Source: Verrucomicrobiota bacterium
Lineage (GTDB): Bacteria; Verrucomicrobiota; Verrucomicrobiia; Verrucomicrobiales; Akkermansiaceae
Length of the DNA stretch: 10,427 nt
Assembly (NCBI GenBank): GCA_008932955.1
Contig: WBXE01000077.1
Span: 1-10,427, forward strand
Reading direction: 5' to 3'
Position numbers and translations under genes: made by a program. Positions 1 to 5,764 of the stretch are shown one piece after another. The notes beneath the pieces were generated by a model, which was not told the origin of the DNA, made no database searches, and saw only the letters and a program-made list of their open reading frames with translations. How positions within the stretch are numbered: the stretch's first letter is position 1; every line of letters starts with the position of its first letter.

Positions 1-1045
1 CGTCGATGGGGCCCTCTACGAAATGGCCCCGCCACCGGTCCACCTTGCGCTGCCGATCATTTCCCGCGTCAAGGTCATGTCCAACATGAACATCGCCGAG
101 CGCCGCCTCCCTCAGGACGGCCGCATCGTCAAACAAGTCGGCGAAAAAATGGTCGATATGCGCGTGTCCACCCTGCCCACCCACCACGGCGAATCGGTGG
201 TGTTGCGCGTGTTGGACCGCTCGTCGGTCAATCTGACCCTCGAAAACCTCGGCCTGCCAGACGCCATCTACAACTACGTCACCGAGACGATCGAAAAACC
301 CAACGGGATCTTCATCGTCACCGGCCCCACTGGTGCCGGCAAGACCACCACCCTCTACGCCGCGCTGCGCCGGATCAACACCATCGACTCCAAACTCCTC
401 ACCGCCGAGGACCCCGTCGAATATGATATCGATGGCATCATCCAAATCCCCATCAACGAGGCCATCGGCCTGGATTTCCCGCGCATCCTGCGCGCCTTTC
501 TGCGCCAGGACCCCGACCGCATCATGATCGGGGAAATGCGCGACAAGGAGACCGCCACCATCGCCATCCAAGCCGCGCTGACCGGCCACTTGGTGCTCTC
601 CACCTTGCACACCAACGACTCCGCCGGCGCCATCACCCGCCTCATCGACATGGGCTGCGAGCCATTCCTGGTCTCCGCCTCGCTGGAAGGCGTGCTTGCC
701 CAACGCTTGGTGCGCACCATCTGCAAGGAATGCCGCAGCCCCTACGAACCCAACGAATCCATCCTCAACCAGCTCGGCATCTCGCCCCACGAACTCGGTG
801 ACAAACAATTCTTCACCGGTGCGGGCTGTGATATTTGCGGCCAATCCGGCTACCGCGGCCGCCGCGGCCTCTACGAATTGCTCAATATCTCCGACCCCAT
901 CCGCGACCTCATCACCGGCCGCGCCCCCACCGTCGTCATTAAACAGAAAGCCATGGAGCTGGGCATGAACACCCTCCGCGAAGACGGCCTGCGCAATATC
1001 TACCACGGCACCACCACCATTGAAGAAGTGCTCAAATACACCTGA
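1..1045 (+). CDS. gspE: Type II secretion / type IV pilus assembly ATPase GspE (PilB family), 5' end outside window
   Basis: Hexameric cytoplasmic ATPase that powers pseudopilus or pilus assembly. The frame is already open at base 2, and the first visible residues (VDGALYEMAPPP) are internal to the family, so the true start lies upstream. The ATG at base 23 is not the start. Visible in order: end of the N2 domain with LPIISRVKVMSNMNIAERR; Walker A GPTGAGKT (about 323-346); the Asp box with EDPVEYDIDG; Walker B-like region with IMIGEMRD; His box LSTLHTNDSAGAI; and a tetracysteine zinc motif, CKEC at 722-733 and CDIC at 827-838. All catalytic elements present in this C-terminal part look intact. 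The zinc motif is typical of GspE and PilB and absent from PilT, so a retraction ATPase is unlikely. With gspF 98 bp downstream it is probably in the same operon. Whether it serves secretion (GspE) or pili (PilB) cannot be settled without the missing N-terminus. Confidence 0.95.
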   Translation, partial: VDGALYEMAPPPVHLALPIISRVKVMSNMNIAERRLPQDGRIVKQVGEKMVDMRVSTLPTHHGESVVLRVLDRSSVNLTLENLGLPDAIYNYVTETIEKPNGIFIVTGPTGAGKTTTLYAALRRINTIDSKLLTAEDPVEYDIDGIIQIPINEAIGLDFPRILRAFLRQDPDRIMIGEMRDKETATIAIQAALTGHLVLSTLHTNDSAGAITRLIDMGCEPFLVSASLEGVLAQRLVRTICKECRSPYEPNESILNQLGISPHELGDKQFFTGAGCDICGQSGYRGRRGLYELLNISDPIRDLITGRAPTVVIKQKAMELGMNTLREDGLRNIYHGTTTIEEVLKYT

Positions 1046-1143
1046 GCTCCCGTGCCCATTGATTTTTCCATTCGCATTCCCCTCCTGCCCCTGCTTTAAT
1101 CCCGCCAGTAGCAACCCTGCCCCTCTCAACCCACCCAACAGCC

Positions 1144-2430
1144 ATGGCCAATTTCCAGTACTCAGCGCTTGACTCCAAAGGCGAGCAAACCACCGGCATC
1201 GTCTCCGCGACCAACGAAGCGGAAGCCATTCAGAAACTCCGTGTCCAAGGCCTCTACCCGACCCAAATTATCGAGGAAGGCAAAGCCAAAGGTGCTGCCA
1301 AAGCCCGGGTATCGACCAAGTCCAAGAGCAAAAGTGCAGCTGCCAGCAAGGGCGGCGTCGGCGGTCGCATCAAGCCCAAGAGTCTGATGATCTTCACCCG
1401 CCAGCTTGCCACCCTCATTGATTCCGGCCTACCGCTGTTGCGCAGCCTCACCGTACTCGGCAAACAGGAACCCAACCCAGTCCTGCAAGCCACCCTCGCC
1501 GCCCTCGCCGACTCCGTACAAAGTGGTGCCACGTTCTCCGAGTCGCTCGCCCAACACCCGAAAATCTTTAACAAACTCTACGTCAACATGGTCAAGGCCG
1601 GCGAACTTGGCGGGGTTTTGGAAGTGGTCCTCAACCGCCTCGCCGAGTATCAGGAAAAAGCCCAGAAACTCAAAAACAAAATTGTTTCGGCGATGGTCTA
1701 TCCGATCATCGTGATGTTCATTGCGGTGGCCATCCTGGTGTTCCTGATGATCTTCATCGTGCCAAAATTCGAAGCCATGTTCGTCGAAATGGGCAATGCC
1801 GAATTGCCCACCATTTCCAAGGTCGTCTTTGGTATCTCCAAGTTCTTCATCGATAACCCCTACGGCGTTCCCAATATCGTCTTCGTGCTCATCCTCTTGG
1901 GCATCGCCGCTTTCCTCTTCAGCCTCTGGGGCCGAACCAAAGGCGGCCGCGTCGCCATCGACTCACTCAAACTCAAATTGCCCATCTTCGGTGATATCCA
2001 GCGCAAAAGCGCCGTTTCTCGCTTCTCGCGCACCCTCGGCACCCTCGTCACCTCCGGCGTACCCATCCTGCAAGCCCTCAACATCACCCGCGACACCGCC
2101 GGCAATGTCATCATCTCCAGCGCCATCGAAAAAGTCCACGAGGCCGTCAAGGAAGGTGAATCCATCGTCACCCCTCTCCAAGCCTCCGGCGTCTTCCCCA
2201 ACATGGTCATTTCCATGGTCGATGTCGGCGAGGAAACCGGTCAACTCCCCGAAATGCTGCTCAAGGTGGCCGACGTCTATGACGACGAAGTGGACAACGC
2301 CGTCACCGCCCTAACCTCCATTCTCGAACCGATTATGATCGTGATGCTGGCGCTGGTGGTCGGCTCGGTGGTCTTTGCGTTGTTCCTGCCTTTGATCAAG
2401 GTGATCACCACGATGGGTGCTGCGTCCTAA
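1144..2430 (+). CDS. gspF: Type II secretion inner-membrane platform protein GspF (PilC family)
   Basis: 428 residues, close to the family's usual 400-odd. Polytopic inner-membrane protein that links the GspE ATPase to the growing pseudopilus. It starts FQYSALDSKGEQTTGIV, the usual GspF/PilC N-terminal motif. Two T2SSF domains follow, at about residues 83-205 (FTRQLATLIDSGLPLLRSL) and 287-410 (FSRTLGTLVTSGVPILQAL). Membrane segments lie at about 185-207, 240-262 and 393-417. Between the N-terminal motif and the first domain is a Lys/Ala/Ser-rich linker (about 46-80) that is longer and more basic than I expect for the family. The ATG at 1144 is the first start that gives the conserved N-terminus. 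Its leader is C/T-rich with no Shine-Dalgarno. It follows gspE and is followed closely by a pseudopilin gene, consistent with an operon. Confidence 0.95.
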   Translation: MANFQYSALDSKGEQTTGIVSATNEAEAIQKLRVQGLYPTQIIEEGKAKGAAKARVSTKSKSKSAAASKGGVGGRIKPKSLMIFTRQLATLIDSGLPLLRSLTVLGKQEPNPVLQATLAALADSVQSGATFSESLAQHPKIFNKLYVNMVKAGELGGVLEVVLNRLAEYQEKAQKLKNKIVSAMVYPIIVMFIAVAILVFLMIFIVPKFEAMFVEMGNAELPTISKVVFGISKFFIDNPYGVPNIVFVLILLGIAAFLFSLWGRTKGGRVAIDSLKLKLPIFGDIQRKSAVSRFSRTLGTLVTSGVPILQALNITRDTAGNVIISSAIEKVHEAVKEGESIVTPLQASGVFPNMVISMVDVGEETGQLPEMLLKVADVYDDEVDNAVTALTSILEPIMIVMLALVVGSVVFALFLPLIKVITTMGAAS

Positions 2431-2469
2431 GCGCGCTCGGTGCCATTCGCTATTCCAACCGCTACCCTC

Positions 2470-3018
2470 ATGAACCCGTCGTCATCCCGCCGCTGCAGTG
2501 GTTTCACGCTCGTTGAGATGCTTGTCACCATCACCATCATCGTGATCCTCGCGGGTCTGGTCGTGGCCGGTATGGACTATGCAAAAGAATCGACCAAACG
2601 CAATACCGCGAAGGTACAAATCGGACTGCTGGCCCAAGCCTGCGATGATTTCAAACTCGATTTTGGATTCTATCCTGGACGGGCGGAGAACTCGCCCAGC
2701 GATGGGAAAAACATGTCCAATGAGCTTTTCTCTGACCTGTATTGGGATTCTAACCGCGACGGCTCCGGCCCCTTGAACGATACTGTCCAGAAAATCTATA
2801 TCTCCGACCTCGATCCCGAACATAACAGACAAGGCTGGATCGACGGCAGAGGCCAAGCCGCCCGCATTCTCGATCCTTGGAGAAATGAGTATCGCTACCG
2901 CAAGGGCAGCGGCGCTCAGAGTCCCGACTTCGATCTCTGGTCGCCAGGCAAGGATGGCAAAAGCGTCCCCGACGATCCCAAAAATAAGTTCAATCGGGAC
3001 GATATCCACAACCTCTGA
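2470..3018 (+). CDS. gspG: Pseudopilin, GspG-like major pseudopilin of type II secretion
   Basis: 182 residues from the ATG at 2470. A type III prepilin signal is clear: short basic leader MNPSSSRRCSG, predicted cleavage after Gly11, then FTLVEMLVTITIIVILAGL with Glu at mature position 5 and a hydrophobic assembly helix to about residue 34. The C-terminal part (LDPWRNEYRYR, then FDLWSPGKDGK) follows the DPWGNPYxY...FDIxSxGxDG pattern of the calcium-binding end of GspG, so this is probably GspG and not a minor pseudopilin. It is about 40 residues longer than classical GspG, with a Ser/Asn/Asp-rich insertion around residues 72-130. A GTG at 2440 would add ten residues ahead of an already normal leader, so I prefer 2470. 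Neither start has a Shine-Dalgarno. It follows gspF by 39 bp, probably in one transcript. A more general pseudopilin or pilin role remains possible. Confidence 0.8.
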   Translation: MNPSSSRRCSGFTLVEMLVTITIIVILAGLVVAGMDYAKESTKRNTAKVQIGLLAQACDDFKLDFGFYPGRAENSPSDGKNMSNELFSDLYWDSNRDGSGPLNDTVQKIYISDLDPEHNRQGWIDGRGQAARILDPWRNEYRYRKGSGAQSPDFDLWSPGKDGKSVPDDPKNKFNRDDIHNL

Positions 3019-3083
3019 GCCGACCCGGCTTTCACTCTAGCAACCCGGCAAGCACCATCGCAGCTTGCCCGATCCCCTCTCAC

Positions 3084-3764
3084 ATGACCGATAAGACACC
3101 CGCTCCCCGCAAAGCCGCCAGCCCCGGCGTGCGCCGCATCTCCCAACCTCGTCCCAAAAAAACCCCTGCCCAGGCCGCAGCTCCAACCGCTCCTGAGCCC
3201 GCCCCCCCGGAATCCGGGCAAGATGCCCGGATTGCTTCCCCCCCTGGCGCGGGCATCCTGCCCGCCGCCGAGCACTCCGCCCCCCCAGAATTCGGGCAAG
3301 ATGCCCGGACCACTCCCCCCCGTGGCGCGGCCACCCTGCCCGCCGCCTCCGAATCTCCCAGCCCAGCCTCCGGCGAATGGCCAGAACCCGAAGCTGCCAG
3401 CAGTGGCGGCGCGGTTTCCCCGGACCACAAACGCAAACGCCGTCGCCGCAAGGGCAAGGGCCAGTCCGCCAGCGCTGCCACCAGCGCGACCGAGGACCAT
3501 GCCTCTCACGACGAATCCGACGAGCCCCCCCCTGCGCCCCGGCCTGCTCCCGCGGCAGCACCGCAGCCGCGCCAAATGGCGGCGCGTGCCAAAGTCGATC
3601 CGGAAACCCTGGCCCGCAAAGCCTGGAAAATCTTCCTTGCTGAAGTCAGTGAGGAAGGCGTCGCACTCATCGGTGATCAAGACGCCCGGGAACTCGCCCG
3701 CCGCTGCTTCCGTCTCGCCGAAATCTTCATCGAAGAACAGTCCCGCCGCGTCCCCAGCGCCTGA
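3084..3764 (+). CDS. Pro/Ala-rich low-complexity protein with basic cluster and helical C-terminus, function unknown
   Basis: 226 residues; I do not recognise the family. Residues 1-165 are low complexity, rich in Pro, Ala, Ser and Arg, and likely disordered. They include a two-unit 26-residue repeat (residues 40-65 and 66-91, each with GQDAR and a later LPA) and a strongly basic stretch HKRKRRRRKGKG at about 115-126 that could bind nucleic acid. Residues 168-222 look folded and amphipathic (PETLARKAWKIFLAEVSEEG, then ARELARRCFRLAEIFIEEQ) and are probably the conserved functional part. There is no signal peptide or membrane segment, so it is likely cytoplasmic. It starts 65 bp after the pseudopilin gene on the same strand and may be the last gene of that unit, but nothing in it ties it to secretion. 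Codon periodicity and the ordered C-terminus argue for a real gene despite open antisense frames in this GC-rich stretch. Confidence 0.75.
   Translation: MTDKTPAPRKAASPGVRRISQPRPKKTPAQAAAPTAPEPAPPESGQDARIASPPGAGILPAAEHSAPPEFGQDARTTPPRGAATLPAASESPSPASGEWPEPEAASSGGAVSPDHKRKRRRRKGKGQSASAATSATEDHASHDESDEPPPAPRPAPAAAPQPRQMAARAKVDPETLARKAWKIFLAEVSEEGVALIGDQDARELARRCFRLAEIFIEEQSRRVPSA
3201..3356 (+). repeat. Tandem 78-bp repeat, two copies, REP-like palindromes inside a coding region
   Basis: Two 78-bp units (3201-3278 and 3279-3356) are in frame with the host gene, 26 codons each. By hand count 60 of the first 69 positions match. Each unit opens with a hairpin. In unit 1, AATCCGGGCA (3211-3220) pairs perfectly with TGCCCGGATT (3224-3233) across a 3-nt loop. 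A second hairpin follows, GCGGGCA (3249-3255) with TGCCCGC (3259-3265), also with a 3-nt loop. Unit 2 keeps the first stem with one G-T pair and loses the second. The paired short-hairpin design resembles REP/BIME-type mobile palindromes; their identity as a genomic family is inferred. Confidence 0.8.
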
Positions 3765-3814
3765 GCCATGCCCGTCAAGGGGGTGACATTTTCAGGATTC
3801 TTGGGCCAAATTTT

Positions 3815-3903
3815 ACCACTGAGGTACTCATTACCACTGAAACCACTGAAATATTAATCAATTTCTTCTCAGTGCGCTCAGTGGTAATCAGTGTTTCAGT
3901 GGT
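3815..3903. repeat. CACTGA-type intergenic palindrome, full copy 1
   Basis: An 89-bp imperfect palindrome in the spacer between the convergent genes ending at 3764 and 3974. The arms 3815-3851 and 3867-3903 pair at about 29 of 37 positions around a 15-nt loop. The central 11 bp (ATTACCACTGA at 3830-3840 with its complement at 3878-3888) is perfect. It is built from repeated CCACTGAAA-like words. The same element recurs inverted at 5534-5614 and as a half copy at 4972-5016. There is no T-tract on either side, so it is not a standard intrinsic terminator. The rest of the 209-bp spacer shows nothing recognisable. Confidence 0.85.
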
Positions 3904-3973
3904 TTCTTACGCACGAATTTCCAGAACACAGTGGCATTTCGCTCCTTGCCCTGGAGATTTGCGCATTCCGCCC

Positions 3974-4345
3974 TCAGTACTTCCAATTCAAGGCACCCTT
4001 CTTCAAAGCGTACATGTAGGCAATCGCCAGCGTGCCGGCAAAGCCCGCCATACTCACCAGCACCACCGGGCTTTGCATGGCCAAATCGCGGAATTGGAGC
4101 GCCCACGGATACATGAAGACCACCTCGATGTCGAAAATCACAAACAACATCGCCACCAGATAGAATTTAACCGAAAACCGAGGCGCACCCTCACCCACCG
4201 GCAACATCCCGCATTCGTACGCAATGTCCTTCGCCGCATTGCGCTTGGCCGAGCGCCCGCATACCACACTCAAAATCAATACTGTCACCGCAAAACCGAT
4301 GACAATGAGCACTTGCAACAAAACAGGTAGATAGTCGGAGAGCAT
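3974..4345 (-). CDS. nuoA: NADH-quinone oxidoreductase subunit A (NuoA)
   Basis: 123 residues, a normal NuoA length. Small membrane subunit at the junction of the peripheral and membrane arms of respiratory complex I, near the quinone site. It has three membrane helices (about residues 6-29, 60-82 and 92-114). The family signature is nearly complete: AYECGMLPVGEGAPRFSV followed by KFYLVAMLFVIFDIEVVF and MYPWA. The Cys of YECG and the acidic FDIE are present. I chose the ATG at 4345 because the first helix follows at once. The ATG at 4372 would add nine polar residues and remains possible. NuoA is usually the first gene of a nuoABCD... operon, yet downstream of its stop lie a repeat spacer and a gene on the opposite strand, so no nuoB is adjacent. 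The upstream same-strand gene is separated from it by a terminator. Confidence 0.95.
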   Translation of the reverse strand: MLSDYLPVLLQVLIVIGFAVTVLILSVVCGRSAKRNAAKDIAYECGMLPVGEGAPRFSVKFYLVAMLFVIFDIEVVFMYPWALQFRDLAMQSPVVLVSMAGFAGTLAIAYMYALKKGALNWKY

Positions 4346-4397
4346 GGTGTGAGACTGGGCTGGCCCACTCATAGCTTGGCACCATCCGCTTGGCCAA

Positions 4398-4430
4398 TAA
4401 AAAAACCGCAACCCTTGCAGCTGCGGCTTT
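4398..4430 (-). terminator. Rho-independent terminator downstream of the 103-residue protein gene
   Basis: Read on the minus strand, an 8-bp stem (4422-4429 with 4403-4410, core GCCGCA/TGCGGT, one G-T pair) with an 11-nt loop runs into a T-tract (complement of A 4399-4405, then A, TT). It lies 26 bp past the stop of the minus-strand gene ending at 4456 and ahead of nuoA, so nuoA probably has its own promoter. Confidence 0.7.
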
Positions 4431-4455
4431 CTACATGGGTTCCAGCGGAACTCTC

Positions 4456-4767
4456 TCACTCATCCTCAACTTGCGCAGCCATGTACGTGCTCGATGCCTC
4501 ATGCACCCGCGAAGTGCCACGATACTCCTTGCCGATTTTTTCCACCAAGCCACGGGTCACCAAATTCTGCAGCTTCTCATAAGCCCGCAACCGCAACATC
4601 TCCTCACCGCCACTCACCGCATTGCGCAGCTTCAAGTTAGCAAACACCCGCTCAAACAAATCGTTGAATCCAAAGATTTTCTTTTCGGCCATTACGTTCA
4701 CCAATTCATCGGTGACGTGATCTGGAAGGCGCCGGGAAAACCGGCTGCGTTTTGTGGAGGTTGTCAT
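4456..4767 (-). CDS. Small protein with winged-helix-like C-terminal half, function unknown
   Basis: 103 residues from the ATG at 4767; I do not recognise a named family. The N-terminus is basic (TKRSRFSRRLPDHV), then a helical region ELVNVMAEKKIFGFNDLFERVF. After that comes a stretch resembling a winged-helix recognition helix and wing, RAYEKLQNLVTRGLVEKIGK with EYRG. This suggests a DNA- or RNA-binding role, but it is inference from pattern only. No cysteines, signal peptide or membrane segment are seen. A frame extension upstream to 4839 adds 24 residues of unlikely composition, so the internal ATG is preferred. It has no Shine-Dalgarno. A terminator follows the stop codon, making it a probable single-gene unit in front of nuoA. 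Confidence 0.7.
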   Translation of the reverse strand: MTTSTKRSRFSRRLPDHVTDELVNVMAEKKIFGFNDLFERVFANLKLRNAVSGGEEMLRLRAYEKLQNLVTRGLVEKIGKEYRGTSRVHEASSTYMAAQVEDE

Positions 4768-4971
4768 AGCGGAGAAAACGTAGCACGAACTTCCGAAAAA
4801 GCGAGTCTTATCTTTCCAATAGCCGCAGGATCCGGCCAATCCAAGGCAGCCGCATTTGTTTGCAAGTTCAGAACTCAGGGTTCGACCTCAAAGGCGCCAC
4901 TGAGTCGAGCAAGTTCAATTCCCTCAAATAGCGATTAAGCTCGGGGTTTCTGCGGGATTGTGCGTGACTAT

Positions 4972-5016
4972 TTTTACAACTGAGGCGCTCATTGCCACTG
5001 AAATCACTGAAATATT
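4972..5016 (+). repeat. CACTGA-type palindrome, half copy 2
   Basis: Matches the left arm of the copy at 3811-3855 at 40 of 45 positions by hand count, in the same orientation. The match stops just after AAATATT, and the right arm is missing or diverged beyond recognition. Its arm word is TGCCACTGA, where copy 1 has TACCACTGA and copy 3 TGGCACTGA. Confidence 0.8.
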
Positions 5017-5100
5017 CAGCAAAAATGAGGCCGGCAAATGAGTTCTGAGGCTGCTGCGGCTTGTGGCAGGTTTTTTCGGCGGTTTTTTGCGGATGTTGGC

Positions 5101-5131
5101 TTGACAGCGCTGGTTTTGCCTGCATTCTGAT
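5101..5131 (+). promoter_or_regulatory. Candidate sigma70-type promoter for rpmE
   Basis: A perfect -35 TTGACA at 5101-5106 lies 67 bp before the rpmE start. The -10 is weak: TCTGAT at 5126-5131 with a 19-bp spacer, or CATTCT at 5123-5128 with 16 bp. Position and -35 are good; the -10 makes it tentative. Confidence 0.4.
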
Positions 5132-5173
5132 CGGCCCGCCGCGTCGGAAACGCGTCGTGAGCCCTCCATCCCA

Positions 5174-5443
5174 ATGAAAAAGGACCTGCATCCAAAATAC
5201 AATCCGGTCGTGTTCGTAGACATGAGCACGGGCCACCGCTTCATCTCACGCTCCACCAAGACGTCGGATCGCAAGGAAATCATTGACGGCGTTGAGCACA
5301 GTCTCATCTCTATCGGCGTCACCTCCGCTTCCCATCCGTTCTACACCGGCCAAAACCAGTTCGTAGACACCGAAGGCCGCATCGATAAATTCCAAAAGCG
5401 TTTCGGTGCCGTGCGCCGCATCGGCAAGCCCAAGCTTGACTGA
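5174..5443 (+). CDS. rpmE2: 50S ribosomal protein L31, type B (zinc-independent)
   Basis: 89 residues, as expected for the longer type B form. It is part of the large ribosomal subunit near the central protuberance, contacting the small subunit. It begins KKDLHPKYNPVVFVDMSTG and carries the type B hallmark SHPFYTG, followed by EGRIDKFQKRFG. It has no cysteine at all, so it lacks the zinc-binding cysteines of type A L31. In other bacteria type B L31 replaces type A under zinc shortage. No Zur-like operator is recognisable upstream, so it may be the organism's only L31. The ATG at 5174 is the family start and has no Shine-Dalgarno. It stands alone, with CACTGA repeats in the spacer on each side. 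Confidence 0.95.
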   Translation: MKKDLHPKYNPVVFVDMSTGHRFISRSTKTSDRKEIIDGVEHSLISIGVTSASHPFYTGQNQFVDTEGRIDKFQKRFGAVRRIGKPKLD

Positions 5444-5533
5444 GCCCGTCGAGTCCTTGCTCCCCACCCGGCGAGCCAAGCTAAGGCGAAGCTACTGTGG
5501 CAAGGCCACATCGCAGTAATTCGTGGCAAACAA

Positions 5534-5614
5534 ACCACTGATTCCACTAATGGCACTGAGAAGAAATTCTCAGGATATTTCAGTGGATTCAGTGCCAATG
5601 AGTCCTTCAATGGT
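5534..5614. repeat. CACTGA-type intergenic palindrome, full copy 3 (inverted)
   Basis: 81 bp, aligning end to end with the reverse complement of the copy at 3815-3903 apart from one 9-bp deletion and one or two single-base indels; 22 of the last 28 positions match. The core stem TGGCACTGA (5551-5559) pairs perfectly with TCAGTGCCA (5589-5597). Copy 1 has TACCACTGA/TCAGTGGTA there, so both arms have changed together. Confidence 0.85.
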
Positions 5615-5725
5615 AGACATTGTCACGTACGCTCCTCGGAAAACCCCAATTTGACGGGCATGCCCGCTCATGCGCGCCACCTTGGGTATTTGCGCGGGTG
5701 TTTTTATCGCAGGGCCTTCTCTTGA

Positions 5726-5761
5726 GTCTTGCCTCTTCAAGTCTTGCGTCTTACCTCTTCC
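5726..5761 (+). repeat. GTCTTGC heptamer leader repeat before hisF
   Basis: GTCTTGC at 5726-5732, CTCTTCAA, GTCTTGC at 5741-5747, GTCTTAC at 5748-5754, then CTCTTCC, ending three bases before the hisF start codon. A similar pattern (GTCTTCT words with TTCAA) lies before the flavoprotein gene at 10121-10152. It is pyrimidine-rich and offers no Shine-Dalgarno. Confidence 0.6.
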
Positions 5762-5764
5762 CAC

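Larger units (their letters stand above)
4768..5173. other. 406-bp divergent spacer
   Basis: Spacer between a minus-strand gene and rpmE on +. It contains the half copy of the CACTGA palindrome (4972-5016), T-rich runs around 5070-5090, and a promoter-like sequence at 5101-5131. Some open frames cross it, but none has a convincing start or sensible composition, and I see no RNA gene. Confidence 0.6.
5444..5764. other. 321-bp spacer between rpmE2 and hisF
   Basis: Holds three things. First, a hairpin TGTGGC (5496-5501) with GCCACA (5505-5510) and a 3-nt loop, lacking a T-tract. Second, CACTGA palindrome copy 3 at 5534-5614. Third, the pyrimidine-rich GTCTTGC leader repeat directly before the hisF start. 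No gene or RNA is recognised. Confidence 0.6.

Noticed and set aside
2440..2469. GTG start ten codons upstream for the pseudopilin
   Set aside because: The ATG at 2470 already gives a complete short basic prepilin leader; the extension adds nothing typical.
2916..3680. Long minus-strand frame opposite the Pro/Ala-rich gene
   Set aside because: Gly/Arg-rich mirror of GC-rich codons; it also overlaps the end of the pseudopilin gene and has no recognisable motif.
3815..5614. The CACTGA copies as ends of a composite transposon carrying nuoA and rpmE2
   Set aside because: Each copy is complete in itself or half, no transposase lies between them, and I see no target-site duplication.
5729..5764. 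ATG start for hisF at 5729
   Set aside because: The GTG at 5765 gives the canonical MLAKRIIPCLDV start and puts the catalytic residues at Asp11 and Asp130.
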